Shown: piece after piece, positions 1 to 10,629 of the stretch
Layout: each line of letters starts with the position of its first letter
Position numbering within the stretch: position 1 is the stretch's first letter
Assembly: GCF_006349365.1 (NCBI RefSeq)
Contig: NZ_CP040899.1
Coordinates: forward strand, 2,852,001 to 2,916,000
Source of the DNA: Georgenia wutianyii
GTDB taxonomy: Bacteria; Actinomycetota; Actinomycetes; Actinomycetales; Actinomycetaceae
Reading direction: 5' to 3'
Length of the DNA: 64,000 bases
Translations under genes and position numbers: made by a program
Notes under the pieces: generated by a model
Told to the model about the DNA's origin: nothing
The model's database searches: none
Seen by the model: the letters and a program-made list of their open reading frames with translations, nothing else

Positions 1-167
1 ATGGAGAAGATCGCCGAGTAGGTGATCCCCCCGGCGAGCATGCCCCCGGCGGCCCGCCCGTAGCGCGCCAGCGCCCGGCCCGGCCGGGTCATGCTCCACC
101 ACCTCGTGAGGGCCTGGATCCGGTCGTTGAGGACGGCCAGCCGGCTCTTGGGTTCCGCGGGGGTCAT
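1..167 (-). CDS. YihY/BrkB family membrane protein, N-terminal fragment
   Basis: Only the first 55 codons lie in the window; the gene continues off the left edge. Reading down from ATG at 165-167, the protein starts MTPAEPKSRLAVLND and reaches RPGRALARYGRAAGGML followed by AGGITYSAIFS. A conserved Arg-rich stretch leading into a Gly-rich first membrane helix with ITYxAxFS is typical of the YihY/BrkB (formerly 'ribonuclease BN') inner-membrane family, whose function is uncertain. It is divergent from the DeoR gene, with about 118 bp between the starts. The call rests on a short N-terminus only. Confidence 0.6.
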   Translation of the reverse strand, partial: MTPAEPKSRLAVLNDRIQALTRWWSMTRPGRALARYGRAAGGMLAGGITYSAIFS

Positions 168-247
168 GGCCGCAGCGTATGGACGCCGGGGCGGGGCGGC
201 AGGGGAACGGTGCCGCCGTCCGTCGGGCGGCTCCCCGCTGGTCGGTC

Positions 248-278
248 TTGTTCGGTTGTGGTTCTTTTCTGACAGACT
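248..278 (+). promoter_or_regulatory. Candidate gal operon promoter
   Basis: TTGTTC at 248-253 and CAGACT at 273-278 form a possible -35/-10 pair with a long 19-nt spacer. The -10 ends 7 nt before ATG 286. The T-rich stretch between them (TTCGGTTGTGGTTCTTTTC) is unusually AT-rich for this genome and repeats TTC, so it could hold the operator of the DeoR-type repressor. Judged by eye. Confidence 0.35.
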
Positions 279-285
279 GCCGACC

Positions 286-1113
286 ATGAGCACGCCCTCG
301 TCCCAGCCGCTGCTCGCGCGGCAGCGCCAGGAGCACATCCTCGCCGCGGTCAGCCGCCACGGCGGGGCGCGGGTCGCCGACATGGTGGAGCAGCTCGGCG
401 TCTCGGAGATGACCGTCCGGCGCGACATCACCAGCCTCGTGCGCCGCGGCCTCGTGGCGCGCGTGCACGGCGGTGCCGTCGCCCCCAGCCGCTCCGCCCA
501 GGAGCCGGCCTTCTCCCTCAAGGCCGGTCAGCGCCAGGCGGAGAAGGCCCGGATCGGGCAGGCCGCCGCCGCCCGTGTCACGGCCGGTGACGCCGTCGCC
601 CTCTCCGCCGGCACGACGACGCTCGCAGTCGCCCAGGCCCTCACCCGCCACCCCGACCTCGCCACGCTCACCGTCATCACGAACTCCCTGCCGGCCGCCG
701 ACGTCCTCCACCAGGCCGTGCTCCAGGCGCGCGAGGCCGGGCGGCCCGCCCCGACGGTCGTCCTCACCGGCGGCGAGCGCACGCCCTCCGACGCCCTCGT
801 CGGCCCGGCGACCGTCGACTACCTGCGCGGCGTGCGGGTGGACTGGGTGTTCCTCGGCGCGCACGGGTTCGACCCGGAGATCGGCCTCATGACCCCGAAC
901 CTCCAGGAGGCGGCGACCAACACCGCGCTGCTCGCCACCGGCCGCAGCGCCGTCGCCGTCCTCGACTCCAGCAAGTGGGGCGTGCGCGGCCTGCGCTCCT
1001 TCTGCTCGCTGGAGGACCTCGCCGCGCTCGTCACCGACAGCCCGCCCGACGAGGCGACGCTCGCCGCGGCCGCCACCCACGACTTCTCCCTGGAGGTTGC
1101 CCCTCATGAGTGA
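286..1113 (+). CDS. DeoR/GlpR family transcriptional regulator of the galactose operon
   Basis: A 275-residue repressor-type regulator. An N-terminal DeoR winged HTH (about residues 10-65) contains RQRQEHILAAV, SEMTVRRDI and the family hallmark ARVHGGAV. It is followed by a DeoRC sugar-phosphate sensor domain with GDAVALSAGTTT, FLGAHGFDPEIG and DSSKWG. ATG at 286 was chosen because the family N-terminus aligns there; upstream in-frame codons (from 91) cross the intergenic region. The start has no clear Shine-Dalgarno. A CAGACT box lies 7 nt before it, so the mRNA may be leaderless. Its 3' end overlaps galT by 8 nt, so it probably controls galT-galK with a galactose-derived phosphate as inducer (inference). 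Confidence 0.9.
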   Translation: MSTPSSQPLLARQRQEHILAAVSRHGGARVADMVEQLGVSEMTVRRDITSLVRRGLVARVHGGAVAPSRSAQEPAFSLKAGQRQAEKARIGQAAAARVTAGDAVALSAGTTTLAVAQALTRHPDLATLTVITNSLPAADVLHQAVLQAREAGRPAPTVVLTGGERTPSDALVGPATVDYLRGVRVDWVFLGAHGFDPEIGLMTPNLQEAATNTALLATGRSAVAVLDSSKWGVRGLRSFCSLEDLAALVTDSPPDEATLAAAATHDFSLEVAPHE

Positions 1114-2298
1114 CACGGTGCGCAAGACCCGCGGCCGCCTCGCCGACGGCCGCGAGATCCTCTACTTCGACGACTCCGAGCCGTACGTCTCGGGCGGGGC
1201 CACCCGGCGCCTGGACGACCCCCGCCCGCTGCCCGGCCGCTTCGACCCCGTCCCCGGCCCCGACGGTGAGCCCCACCCGTTCACCGGCCCGCGCATGCGC
1301 TACGACGTCCTCACCGGGGAGTGGGTGCCGATGGCCACCCACCGGATGAACCGCACCCACCTGCCGCCCGCCGACGCGAACCCGCTCGCCCCCGCGCGTC
1401 CCGGGGCGGCCTACACCGACGGCGACATCCCGGCCGACGACTACGACGTCGTCGTCTTCGAGAACCGCTTCCCCTCCCTGCTCCAGGTCCCGGGCGAGGA
1501 GGACGTCCTCACCCACCTCGACGGCGAGGAGCTGTGGCCGGTGCGTCCCGCCGCCGGCCGGTGCGAGGTCATCTGCTTCTCCCCCGACCCCGACGCCTCC
1601 CTCGCCACCGTCGGGCACCGCCGGATGCGCACCGTCATCGAGGCGTGGGCCGACCGCACGACCGAGCTCTCCGCCCTCCCGGGCATCGAGCAGGTCTTCT
1701 GCTTCGAGAACCGCGGCCGGGAGATCGGGGTGACGCTCCACCACCCGCACGGCCAGATCTACGGCTACCCCTACCTCACCCCACGCACCGCGACCATGCT
1801 GCGCCAGGCGCGCGCGCACCGGGAGGCCACCGGGCGCAACCTCCTGCGCGACGTCCTGGAGGCCGAGCTGCGCTCCGGGCGGCGGGTCGTCGCCGAGTCC
1901 GAGCACTGGGTCGCCTACGTGCCCGCCGCGGCGCGCTGGCCCGTCGAGGTGCACCTCGCCCCGCGCCGCGACGTCCCCGACCTGCCCGCCCTCACCGACG
2001 CCGAGCGCGAGGACCTCGCCGACATCTACCTGCGCCTCCTGCGCGCCGCGGACCAGTTCTTCGTCACGACCGAGGCCGACGGCGAGCAGCGGGCGCTGCC
2101 GCTGCCCTACATCGCCGCCTGGCACCAGGCGCCGGTGCGGGAGGGGCGCGAGGACCTGCGCCTGCACCTCCAGCTCTTCTCCGTCCTGCGCGCGCCCGGC
2201 AAGCTCAAGTACCTCGCCGGCTCGGAGTCCGGCATGGGCGCGTGGGTCTCGGACACGACCCCCGAGCGCATCGCCGACCGCTACCGCGAGGTGCTCGG

Positions 2299-2302
<4 letters not shown>
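1106..2302 (+). CDS. galT: Galactose-1-phosphate uridylyltransferase
   Basis: A 398-residue GalT that swaps UMP between UDP-glucose and galactose-1-phosphate in the Leloir pathway. The active-site triad sits in TLHHPHGQIYGYPY (about residues 210-222): the middle HPH histidine is the uridylylated nucleophile. Supporting motifs are VVFENRFPS, CFENRGREIG and a C-terminal LHLQLFS. ATG 1106 follows GGAGG at 1092-1096 with good spacing; the alternative TTG at 1097 sits on the ribosome-binding site and is unlikely. It overlaps the DeoR stop by 8 nt and galK by 4 nt, indicating translational coupling. No galE is visible nearby. Confidence 0.96.
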
Positions 2303-3519
<1,217 letters not shown>

Positions 3520-3642
3520 CAGCGCGGGTCGCACGCGGGGCCTCCCGACGAGCGCGGGTGAGACCGCCGAGCGCGGGTGGCATCGCGCCCGCGGTCACGC
3601 GGATCGCCCGCGGTCGCGGGGCAGGCGGGGCGCGACGCGTCG

Positions 3643-4509
3643 CTAGGCCCGCTCCGCCCCGACCGCCGTCGGCGCGAGCCCGCGGCGCGGGCTGGGTGCG
3701 AGGTCGACGACGACGGGCGCGTGGTCGGAGAAGCGCCGGTCGTAGGTCTCGGCGCGGTCCACAGCGGCCTCGTGGGCGTGCTCGGCCACGCGCGGGGTGG
3801 CGAGGAGGTAGTCGATGCGCCACCCGGCGTCGTTGTCGAACGCCTTCCCGCGCCACGACCACCAGGTGTAGGGCCCGGGGCCCTCCCCGGCGAGCAGGCG
3901 GCCCAGGTCGACGAGCCCGAGCTCGTCGAACCAGCGGTCGAGGTAGGCGATCTCCTCGTCGAGCACGCCGGAGGTCCGGTTGTGGTTGCCCTTCCAGTTC
4001 TTGATGTCGACCGGCCGGTGGACGATGTTGACGTCCCCGCCGACGAGGACGTCCCGCTCCCCCGCCGCCGCCTGCTCCGCGAGCTCGGCGAGCCGGGCGG
4101 TCACGCGGTCGAGGTGGGAGTACTTCGCCGCCATGCGCTCGGGGTCGCTCGCCGTGCCGGAGTGGATGTAGACCGAGACGACGGTGAGCGGCCGGTCGCT
4201 GCCGGGCACCTCGACGTCCATCTCCACCCAGCGGCCGGTGTCGACCGGCGGCTCGCCGTCGCCCAGCCCGACGCGCACGGCACTCACCGGCAACCGCGAG
4301 GCGATCGCGACGCCCGCCCGACCCTTGATGTCGCAAGCCTGGTGCGCCACGTGCCAGCCCTCGCCGAGCAGCTCGTTGAGCACCTCGTCCGGCGCGCGGA
4401 CCTCCTGGAGGAGCAGCACGTCCGGCTCCCTGCGGGCGAGCCACTCGCCCATCCCCCGGCGGTAGGCGGCGCGGATCCCGTTGACGTTGACGGTGGCGAC
4501 GGTGAGCAT
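3643..4509 (-). CDS. xthA: Exodeoxyribonuclease III
   Basis: A 288-residue endonuclease/exonuclease/phosphatase-fold enzyme acting at AP sites and 3' ends in base-excision repair. Family motifs run in order: TVNVNGIR near the start (Asn), LLLQEVRAP (metal-binding Glu), VSVYIHSG, GDVNIVH (catalytic Asp and Asn), and a C-terminal SDHAPVVVDL with the Asp-His pair. All catalytic residues are present and length is normal. ATG at 4507-4509 is where the conserved N-terminus begins. A GAGAAT box lies 6 nt upstream (4516-4521), consistent with a leaderless mRNA. Convergent with galK. Confidence 0.94.
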   Translation of the reverse strand: MLTVATVNVNGIRAAYRRGMGEWLARREPDVLLLQEVRAPDEVLNELLGEGWHVAHQACDIKGRAGVAIASRLPVSAVRVGLGDGEPPVDTGRWVEMDVEVPGSDRPLTVVSVYIHSGTASDPERMAAKYSHLDRVTARLAELAEQAAAGERDVLVGGDVNIVHRPVDIKNWKGNHNRTSGVLDEEIAYLDRWFDELGLVDLGRLLAGEGPGPYTWWSWRGKAFDNDAGWRIDYLLATPRVAEHAHEAAVDRAETYDRRFSDHAPVVVDLAPSPRRGLAPTAVGAERA

Positions 4510-4559
4510 GGCGCCATTCTCACCTCGCCCGCGCGCTCTCCCGAAATCGCCGTCCGGCG

Positions 4560-4595
4560 GGCTCGCGCGGGGCGCCGCAGCACCCCGCGCGAGCC
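4560..4595 (-). terminator. Hairpin terminator after the gamma-glutamyltransferase gene
   Basis: Perfect 13-bp stem: 4560-4572 (GGCTCGCGCGGGG) pairs with 4583-4595 across a 10-nt loop, starting a few bases past the ggt stop. There is no U-tract, as is common for actinobacterial terminators. Confidence 0.6.
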
Positions 4596-4600
4596 ACCGG

Positions 4601-5275
4601 TCACGGGGTGCGGCGCACCCCGAGGGTGTCGGTGCCGTCGCCGTCCCAGTCCCCGACGAGGACCTCGTCGGTCGCCCGGCCGTAGGCGACGACCCGCTCC
4701 GCGGGCCCGCCGGTGAGCGTGTCGCGCAGGTGGTAGGCGGCACCCCGGCGCACTGCCAGGGTGTCGCGTCCGTCGCCGTCCCAGTCCCCGACGAGGACGA
4801 CGTCACCCGGCCGGCCGTAGCGGAGCACGACGTCGGCGGGCCCGGACGTCAGCGAGCTCCGCACGTGGACCTCCGCCCCGCGGCGGACCGCGACGCCGTC
4901 GCGGCCGTCGCCCTCCCAGTCCCCGACGAGCACCTCGTCGCCGGCGCGACCGTAGTGGAGCACGACGTCGGCCGGGCCACCGCTGAGCGAGTTGCGCACG
5001 TGGACGGCCGTGCCCCGGCGCACCGCGAGGGTGTCGGTCCCGTTGCCGTCCCAGTCCCCCACGAGCACCTCGTCCCCCGGGCGGCCGTAGACGACCTCCC
5101 GGGTGGCCGCGCCCGGGCGCAGCGCGTCGTTGATGAAGAACGTCGCGCCGCGCCGGACGGCGATCGTGTCGTCGCCGTCCCCGTCCCAGTCACCGATGAG
5201 CACCTCGTCGGTGGACCGGCCGTAGACGAACGCGGCGTCGGCCTGGCCGCCGCGCCAGGTGTTGGTGAGGAAGAA
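4601..5275 (-). repeat. Five tandem about-133-bp units coding FG-GAP-like repeats
   Basis: The YGR...GDWDGDG core recurs near 4680, 4815, 4950, 5083 and 5220, a spacing of about 132-137 bp. Units differ by many substitutions, so the expansion is not very recent. Confidence 0.8.
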
Positions 5276-7096
5276 CCCGTAGGGCGGCTCGGCGGGCCGC
5301 GGCGGGCCGGCCGGGCGCACGACGACCGCGCTGCCGCCCCGGGCCCGGAGCGGCTCGGCGGCCGCCTGCACCCGCCCGTCGGGCAGGAAGGCGACGCCGG
5401 TGACGTTGCCGAGGTAGCCGACGGCGTCGAGCTGGTGGCCGCGGGCGCGCAGCGCGTCCCCGAGCGCCGTGTCGCGGATGCCCGGCTCGGCCTGCGAGCC
5501 CGGGCCGTTGCGGCTGGACAGCCGCGGCGCGGCGATGGCCTCGGGCAGGGACATGCCGAGGTCGAGGTGGTTGACCGCCACCTGGAGGACGGTCGTGATG
5601 ATCGTCGCCCCGCCCGGCGACCCGAAGGCTGCGACCGGTGCGCCGGCGGCGTCCAGGACGATCGTCGGGCTCATGCTGCTGCGCGGGCGCTTGCCACCCT
5701 CCGGGGCGTTCGCCGGGTGGTCGGGGTCCGGCTCGAAGTCGGTGAGCTCGTTGTTGAGGAGGAAGCCGTAGCCGGGCACCGCGATGCCCGAGCCACCGAT
5801 CGCCTCGATGGTGAACGTGTAGCTGACGACGTTGCCCCACCTGTCGGCCACCGTGAGGTGCGTCGTCGAGCCGGTGTCCTCGGCGGTGGCGGACTCCACG
5901 GCCGCGGCACCCTCGCCGTCGTCGTAGGGCCACGGGTCGCCGGGGCCGACCGGCCGGGCGAGCGCGCTCTGCCCGATGAGCTCGCGGCGCTCGTCGGCGA
6001 AGCCCTGGGAGAGCAGGCCGGTGACGGGCACGTCGAGGAACGCCTCGTCCCCGACGTAGGCGTTGCGGTCGGCGAAGGACACCGCGGAGGACTCCGCGAG
6101 GAGGTGGAGCACCTCGTCGGGGTCCATGTCCGCGAGGTCGTAGCCCTCGAGGATGTTGAGCGCCTCCCCGACCGTCGTCCCGCCGCTGGACGGCGGGCCC
6201 ATGCCGAACACCTGGAAGCCGCGGTAGTCGACCCGGGTGGGGTCCTGGTCCAGGGCCTCGTACCCGGCGAGGTCGGCGAGGGTCATCGCGCCCTCCCGGA
6301 CCGTGCGCTCGGCGCCGTCGACGACGGGCGGGGCGGTGTTCGTCGCGACGATCGCCTCGGCGAGCGGCCCCTCGTAGAAGGCGTCCGGCCCCTCCTCCAT
6401 GAGCAGCCGGTAGGTCTCGGCGAGCTGCGGGTTGGCGAAGGTCGTGCCCGCGCGCGGCGCCTCGCCGTCGACGAGGAACGTCTCGCTCGAGGACGTGAAG
6501 TCGCGGAAGATCTCGAGGTTCTCCTCGGTGCGGGCCTGGTACTCCGCGTCGACGACGAAACCTTGCTCGGCGACCTCCTGGGCGTCGGCGAGGACCTCGG
6601 ACAGCGGCAGCGTGCCGTACTCGGCCAGCGCGTGCTCCCAGCCGCGCACGACGCCGGGCACCCCCTGGGAGAGCCCGGAGACGCGCCGCTCGTCGAACGG
6701 GATGGGCGCGCCGTCCTCGAGGAAGACGTCGGGCTCCATCGCGGCCCACGCCTCCTCGCGGGAGTCGATCGTCCGCACCTCCCCCGTGTCGGCCTGGTAG
6801 AGGACCATGAAGCCGCCACCGCCGATGCTCCCGTCGTAGGGCCGGGTGACGCCGAGCATCGCCGCCGTCGCGACCGCGGCGTCGACGGCGTTTCCCCCGC
6901 GACGCAGGATCTCCCGGCCGGCCTGCGAGGCGTAGGGGTCGAGCGAGGCGACGGCGCCGTCGTAGCCGGTCGCCGTGGGCTGCTTGTCGGGCGGCTCCAC
7001 CGCGGCCTGCGCCACCGGCGCGGAGGCGACCGCGAGGGCGAGGGCCGGCAGGAGCACCGCGGTGGTCCGCCAGGGTCGTCTGGGCGTGTGGGACAT
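4601..7096 (-). CDS. ggt: Secreted gamma-glutamyltransferase with C-terminal FG-GAP-like repeats
   Basis: An 831-residue precursor. It has an Arg-rich n-region, a hydrophobic core (LLPALALAVASAPVAQA) and an AxA site, so it is exported. The gamma-glutamyltransferase domain spans about 35-560: GGNAVDAAVATAAMLGV, GSIGGGGFM and the autoprocessing site GSTTHLTVADRWGNV, where Thr about 411 should become the new N-terminal nucleophile. After a linker, residues about 607-831 hold five copies of a roughly 45-residue unit with YGRPGDEVLVGDWDGDG and DTLAVRRG. These are FG-GAP/VCBS-like repeats with a DxDGDG calcium-type loop. Normal GGTs stop near 580 residues, so the tail is an unusual fusion, perhaps for binding surfaces. 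ATG 7096 has a GGGGG box 6 nt upstream; ATG 7102 is the alternative. Confidence 0.9.
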   Translation of the reverse strand: MSHTPRRPWRTTAVLLPALALAVASAPVAQAAVEPPDKQPTATGYDGAVASLDPYASQAGREILRRGGNAVDAAVATAAMLGVTRPYDGSIGGGGFMVLYQADTGEVRTIDSREEAWAAMEPDVFLEDGAPIPFDERRVSGLSQGVPGVVRGWEHALAEYGTLPLSEVLADAQEVAEQGFVVDAEYQARTEENLEIFRDFTSSSETFLVDGEAPRAGTTFANPQLAETYRLLMEEGPDAFYEGPLAEAIVATNTAPPVVDGAERTVREGAMTLADLAGYEALDQDPTRVDYRGFQVFGMGPPSSGGTTVGEALNILEGYDLADMDPDEVLHLLAESSAVSFADRNAYVGDEAFLDVPVTGLLSQGFADERRELIGQSALARPVGPGDPWPYDDGEGAAAVESATAEDTGSTTHLTVADRWGNVVSYTFTIEAIGGSGIAVPGYGFLLNNELTDFEPDPDHPANAPEGGKRPRSSMSPTIVLDAAGAPVAAFGSPGGATIITTVLQVAVNHLDLGMSLPEAIAAPRLSSRNGPGSQAEPGIRDTALGDALRARGHQLDAVGYLGNVTGVAFLPDGRVQAAAEPLRARGGSAVVVRPAGPPRPAEPPYGFFLTNTWRGGQADAAFVYGRSTDEVLIGDWDGDGDDTIAVRRGATFFINDALRPGAATREVVYGRPGDEVLVGDWDGNGTDTLAVRRGTAVHVRNSLSGGPADVVLHYGRAGDEVLVGDWEGDGRDGVAVRRGAEVHVRSSLTSGPADVVLRYGRPGDVVLVGDWDGDGRDTLAVRRGAAYHLRDTLTGGPAERVVAYGRATDEVLVGDWDGDGTDTLGVRRTP

Positions 7097-7198
7097 CGTC
7101 ATCCCCCGTGAAGGTCGCGGACCCGGGACGGCTTCCCGGTCGTCCTTTCCGCGAACGCTACTGACGCCCGCCCTACCCGGGAACCCTGCGAAGGGAGG

Positions 7199-7214
7199 GC
7201 TGAGGCTCCTCAGC
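7199..7214 (-). terminator. Short palindrome over the MFS gene stop codon
   Basis: GCTGAGGCTCCTCAGC is a perfect 16-nt palindrome covering the stop of the upstream transporter gene, followed on the minus strand by a C/T-rich run. It may be a weak terminator of the glyA-folD-MFS transcript, just before the ggt promoter region, where a TAGCGT box is visible. Confidence 0.4.
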
Positions 7215-8400
7215 AACCCATGACGAGGCCGGGGCGGGCCGCCCGCAGGACGAGGACGAGCTGGGCCACTCCCAGCGCCCCCACGAGAAGAAGGACGAGG
7301 TCCCAGGAGAACGTGCCGCCCACCCAGCCGGCGAGCAGCGGCCCGCACGCGGCGATCGCGTACCCGACCGTCTGCGCCATCGAGGAGAGCTGGGCGGTGT
7401 GCCCGGCGTGGGCGGTCCGCAGCCCGAGGAGGCTGAGCGCGAGGACCAGCGAGCTGCCCGTGCCGACGGCCGCGAGCGCCACCCACGCCAGCGCGAGCCC
7501 GGGTGCCAGCGCGAGGCCGGCCATCGCGGCCACGATGCACAGGCTGATCACCACGCCCGTGCCGCGCAGGTCGCTGCGGCCGCGCATGTGGGTGCTGAGG
7601 ACGAGCCCGGCGAGCATCCCGACGAGCTGGAGGACGAACAGGTGCCACCCGGCCGCCCGCGCGTCCAGGCCGAGGGAGACCTCGACGGTCGGCAGCCAGG
7701 TGGCGAGGGTGAAGAACACCGCGGACTGCAGCCCCATGAACGCGCTCACCGCCCAGGCGCTCGGGCTGCGCCACATCGTCACCGCCCGGACGGGTGCGCC
7801 GTCGCGCGGCGCGCCGACGGGCAGGGGTGCCGGGCTGCGGGCCGCGCGCACCACCCACAGCAGGGCGACGGGCGCGACGAGGGCGGCGAGCGCGCCGAGC
7901 GGCAGGCGCCAGCCGCCGCCCCACGCGTCGGAGACGGGGACTGCCAGCCCCGAGGCGGTCGCCGCCGTCACCGTCATGACCGCGGTGAAGCAGGCGGTGA
8001 GGAGGACGATCGCCCCGGGGTGGTCGCGCTTGATGACCGCCGGGGCCAGCACGTTGCCCGCCGCGGCCGCGGTGCCGATGAGCGCGGTGCCCACCCACAG
8101 AGCCCCGGCGAGGGGCAGCGAGCGCAGCACGACGGCCCCGGCGAGGACGACGAGCGCGAGCGCGAGCACCCGTTCCAACCCGTAGCTCTGCGCCGGCCGG
8201 TGGACGAGCGCCGAGCCGACGCCGAACCCGATGACCGGCAGCGCCCCGAGCAGCCCGAGAGCGCTCGCCCCGAGCCCGGTCTCCTCCCCGACCCGCTCGA
8301 GGAGCGGGCCGACGGAGGTCACCGGCGCGCGCAGGCACGCCGCGAGCAGGAGGACCGCGAGGACCGTCCCGGCGACGCGGCGCCCCCGCACGGACGCCAC
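7210..8400 (-). CDS. MFS transporter, CynX/NimT-like
   Basis: A 396-residue, 12-helix membrane protein. The N-terminus (CLRAPVTSVGPLL), LGALPVIGFGVGSAL and the helix-4/5 region GTAAAAGNVLAPAVIKRDH resemble the CynX/NimT branch of the major facilitator superfamily (cyanate, 2-nitroimidazole and related uptake or efflux). The substrate cannot be read from sequence. The GTG start is 4 nt from the folD stop, so it is the third gene of a glyA-folD-MFS unit whose leader contains a ZTP riboswitch. This suggests a substrate tied to one-carbon or purine metabolism (inference). Confidence 0.85.
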   Translation of the reverse strand: MASVRGRRVAGTVLAVLLLAACLRAPVTSVGPLLERVGEETGLGASALGLLGALPVIGFGVGSALVHRPAQSYGLERVLALALVVLAGAVVLRSLPLAGALWVGTALIGTAAAAGNVLAPAVIKRDHPGAIVLLTACFTAVMTVTAATASGLAVPVSDAWGGGWRLPLGALAALVAPVALLWVVRAARSPAPLPVGAPRDGAPVRAVTMWRSPSAWAVSAFMGLQSAVFFTLATWLPTVEVSLGLDARAAGWHLFVLQLVGMLAGLVLSTHMRGRSDLRGTGVVISLCIVAAMAGLALAPGLALAWVALAAVGTGSSLVLALSLLGLRTAHAGHTAQLSSMAQTVGYAIAACGPLLAGWVGGTFSWDLVLLLVGALGVAQLVLVLRAARPGLVMGC

Positions 8401-8404
8401 TGGC

Positions 8405-9280
8405 TCAGGCCTGCTCGGCGGCGTCCACGACGTTGGCCAGCAGCATGGCGCGGGTCATCGGCCCGACCCCGCCCGGGTTCGGCGAGAGCCACCCCGCGAC
8501 CTCGGCGACGCCGTCGGCGACGTCCCCGCGCAGGCGGGCCTTGCCCGTCTCCGGGTCGACGACGCGGCTGACGCCGACGTCGAGCACCGCGGCGCCCGGG
8601 CGCACCATGTCGGGCGTGATGATCCCCGGGACCCCGGCCGCCGCGACGACGACGTCGGCCCCCCGCACGTGGCCCGCGAGGTCGCGGGTGCCCGTGTGGG
8701 TGAGGGTGACGGTCGCGTCGACGTCCTTGCGGGTGAGGAGCAGGCCGATGCTGCGCCCGACCGTCGTCCCGCGCCCGACGACGACGACGTTCGCGCCGTG
8801 CAGGTCCACCCCGTGCCGGTCGAGCAGCTCGATGACCCCGCGCGGGGTGCACGGCAGCGGGCTGGTCACCGGCTCCCTGACGCGCAGCACGAGGCGCCCG
8901 AGGTTCGTCGGGTGCAGGCCGTCGGCGTCCTTGTCCGGGTCGATCCGCTCGAGGACGGCGTTGGTGTCCACGCCCGCCGGCAGCGGGAGCTGGACGATGT
9001 AGCCGGTGCAGGCCGGGTCGGCGTTGAGCCGGTCGACCGCGGCGAGGATCTCCTCCTGCGTCGCGGTGCCGGGCAGGTCGACGCGGATCGACTCGATGCC
9101 GACCTCGGCGCAGTCCCGGTGCTTGCCGGCGACGTAGCTGCGCGAGCCCGGGTCGTCGCCCACGAGGACGGTGCCCAGCCCGGGCACGACCCCGCGCTCG
9201 CGCAGGGCGGCGACGCGGGTGGTGAGCTCGGACTTGATCTGCGCCGCGGTGGCCTTGCCGTCCAGGACGCGGGCCGTCAC
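8405..9280 (-). CDS. folD: Bifunctional methylenetetrahydrofolate dehydrogenase/cyclohydrolase
   Basis: A 291-residue cytosolic FolD that converts 5,10-methylene-THF to 10-formyl-THF. Recognisable blocks are [10 protein letters not shown] (Tyr and Lys of the active site), [31 protein letters not shown] and the NADP-binding [12 protein letters not shown]. The last has Gly-Thr-Thr where many FolDs have Ser-x-x. Its GTG start overlaps the glyA stop as GTGA, so the two are translationally coupled. GlyA makes the 5,10-methylene-THF that FolD uses. Confidence 0.95.
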   Translation of the reverse strand: MTARVLDGKATAAQIKSELTTRVAALRERGVVPGLGTVLVGDDPGSRSYVAGKHRDCAEVGIESIRVDLPGTATQEEILAAVDRLNADPACTGYIVQLPLPAGVDTNAVLERIDPDKDADGLHPTNLGRLVLRVREPVTSPLPCTPRGVIELLDRHGVDLHGANVVVVGRGTTVGRSIGLLLTRKDVDATVTLTHTGTRDLAGHVRGADVVVAAAGVPGIITPDMVRPGAAVLDVGVSRVVDPETGKARLRGDVADGVAEVAGWLSPNPGGVGPMTRAMLLANVVDAAEQA

Positions 9281-10575
9281 TGCTGCAGGCCCTCGTACAG
9301 CGGGAACGCGTCGGTCAGCGCCTTGACGCGGGTGCGCAGCGACGTGAGGTCCGCCGCGGTGCCGTCGGTGAGCGTCGTGGCGATGATGTCGGCGACCTCG
9401 GTGAACTCGGCCGCGCCGAAGCCACGGGTGGCGAGCGCCGGGGTGCCGATCCGCAGGCCGGAGGTCACCCGCGGCGGGCGCGGGTCGAAGGGCACCGCGT
9501 TGCGGTTGACGGTGATGCCCGCGGAGTGGAGGAGGTCCTCGGCCTGCTGTCCGTCGAGCGTCGAGTTCCGCAGGTCGACGAGGACGAGGTGGACGTCCGT
9601 GCCGCCGGTGAGGACGGAGACGCCCGCCTCGCGGACCGCGGGCTCCAGGAGCCGCTCGGCGATGATCTGCGCGCCCTCGAGGGTGCGGCGCTGCCGGTCG
9701 GCGAACTCCTCGCCCGCGGCGACCTTGAGCGCCACGGCCTTGGCGGCGATGACGTGCATGAGCGGGCCGCCCTGCTGGCCCGGGAAGACGGCTGAGTCGA
9801 GCTTCTTGCCCAGCGCCTCGGCGTCGCGGGACAGGATCATGCCCGAGCGGGGGCCACCGAGGGTCTTGTGGATGGTCGTGGAGACGACGTCGGAGTGCGG
9901 CACCGGGTTGGGGTGCAGGCCCGCCGCGACGAGCCCGGCGAAGTGGGCCATGTCGGTCCACAGGTAGGCGCCGACCTCGTCGGCGATCGCGCGGAAGGCC
10001 GCGAAGTCGAGGTGGCGGGGGTAGGCCGACCATCCGGCGATGATGACCTTGGGCCGCTCGGCGAGCGCCTGCTCGCGGACCTGGTCCATGTCGATGCGGT
10101 GGGTCTGCTCGTCGACGCCGTAGGCGGCGATGTCGTACAGGCGGCCGGAGAAGTTGATCTTCATGCCGTGGGTGAGGTGGCCGCCGTGGGGCAGCGACAG
10201 GCCGAGCACCTTGTCCCCGGGGCGCGCGATCGCGTGGAGGACGGCGGCGTTGGCGGTGGCGCCCGAGTGGGGCTGCACGTTGGCGTAGTCCGCCCCGAAG
10301 AGGGACTTCGCGCGCTCGATCGCGAGGTTCTCGGCGATGTCGACCTGCTCGCAGCCGCCGTAGTACCGCTTGCCGGGGTACCCCTCGGCGTACTTGTTCG
10401 TCAGCACGGACCCCTGCGCCTGGAGCACGGCGCGCGGCACGAAGTTCTCGCTCGCGATCATCTCCAGCGTCTCGCGCTGGCGGGTGAGCTCACCGTCGAG
10501 GACGGCGGCGATCTCGGGGTCGAGCTCGGCGAGGGCCTGGTCGGCGACCGGGCGCGTCTCGGTGGGCTGGCTCAT
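9277..10575 (-). CDS. glyA: Serine hydroxymethyltransferase
   Basis: A 432-residue PLP enzyme converting serine and THF to glycine and 5,10-methylene-THF. Diagnostic segments are [33 protein letters not shown], the Asp/His cofactor site in [14 protein letters not shown], and [15 protein letters not shown], whose Lys (about residue 235) forms the Schiff base. ATG 10575 follows GGAGG with 4 nt spacing. It is the first gene downstream of a ZTP riboswitch and leads the glyA-folD-MFS operon. Confidence 0.97.
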   Translation of the reverse strand: MSQPTETRPVADQALAELDPEIAAVLDGELTRQRETLEMIASENFVPRAVLQAQGSVLTNKYAEGYPGKRYYGGCEQVDIAENLAIERAKSLFGADYANVQPHSGATANAAVLHAIARPGDKVLGLSLPHGGHLTHGMKINFSGRLYDIAAYGVDEQTHRIDMDQVREQALAERPKVIIAGWSAYPRHLDFAAFRAIADEVGAYLWTDMAHFAGLVAAGLHPNPVPHSDVVSTTIHKTLGGPRSGMILSRDAEALGKKLDSAVFPGQQGGPLMHVIAAKAVALKVAAGEEFADRQRRTLEGAQIIAERLLEPAVREAGVSVLTGGTDVHLVLVDLRNSTLDGQQAEDLLHSAGITVNRNAVPFDPRPPRVTSGLRIGTPALATRGFGAAEFTEVADIIATTLTDGTAADLTSLRTRVKALTDAFPLYEGLQQ

Positions 10576-10629
10576 CGTTCCTCCGCAATTTCACTGGGTG
10601 CGCGCGGGAGCGCGCCTAGCCGGTGACCC

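Noticed and set aside
3520..3642. Terminator or small RNA between galK and xthA
   Set aside because: GAGCGCGGGT occurs three times and GCCCGCGGTC twice as short direct repeats, but no convincing hairpin or promoter was found; too weak to call.
4481..7111. Long plus-strand open frame opposite ggt
   Set aside because: Same GC-bias shadow; composition is unnatural and the minus strand encodes a clear signal peptide, GGT domain and repeats.
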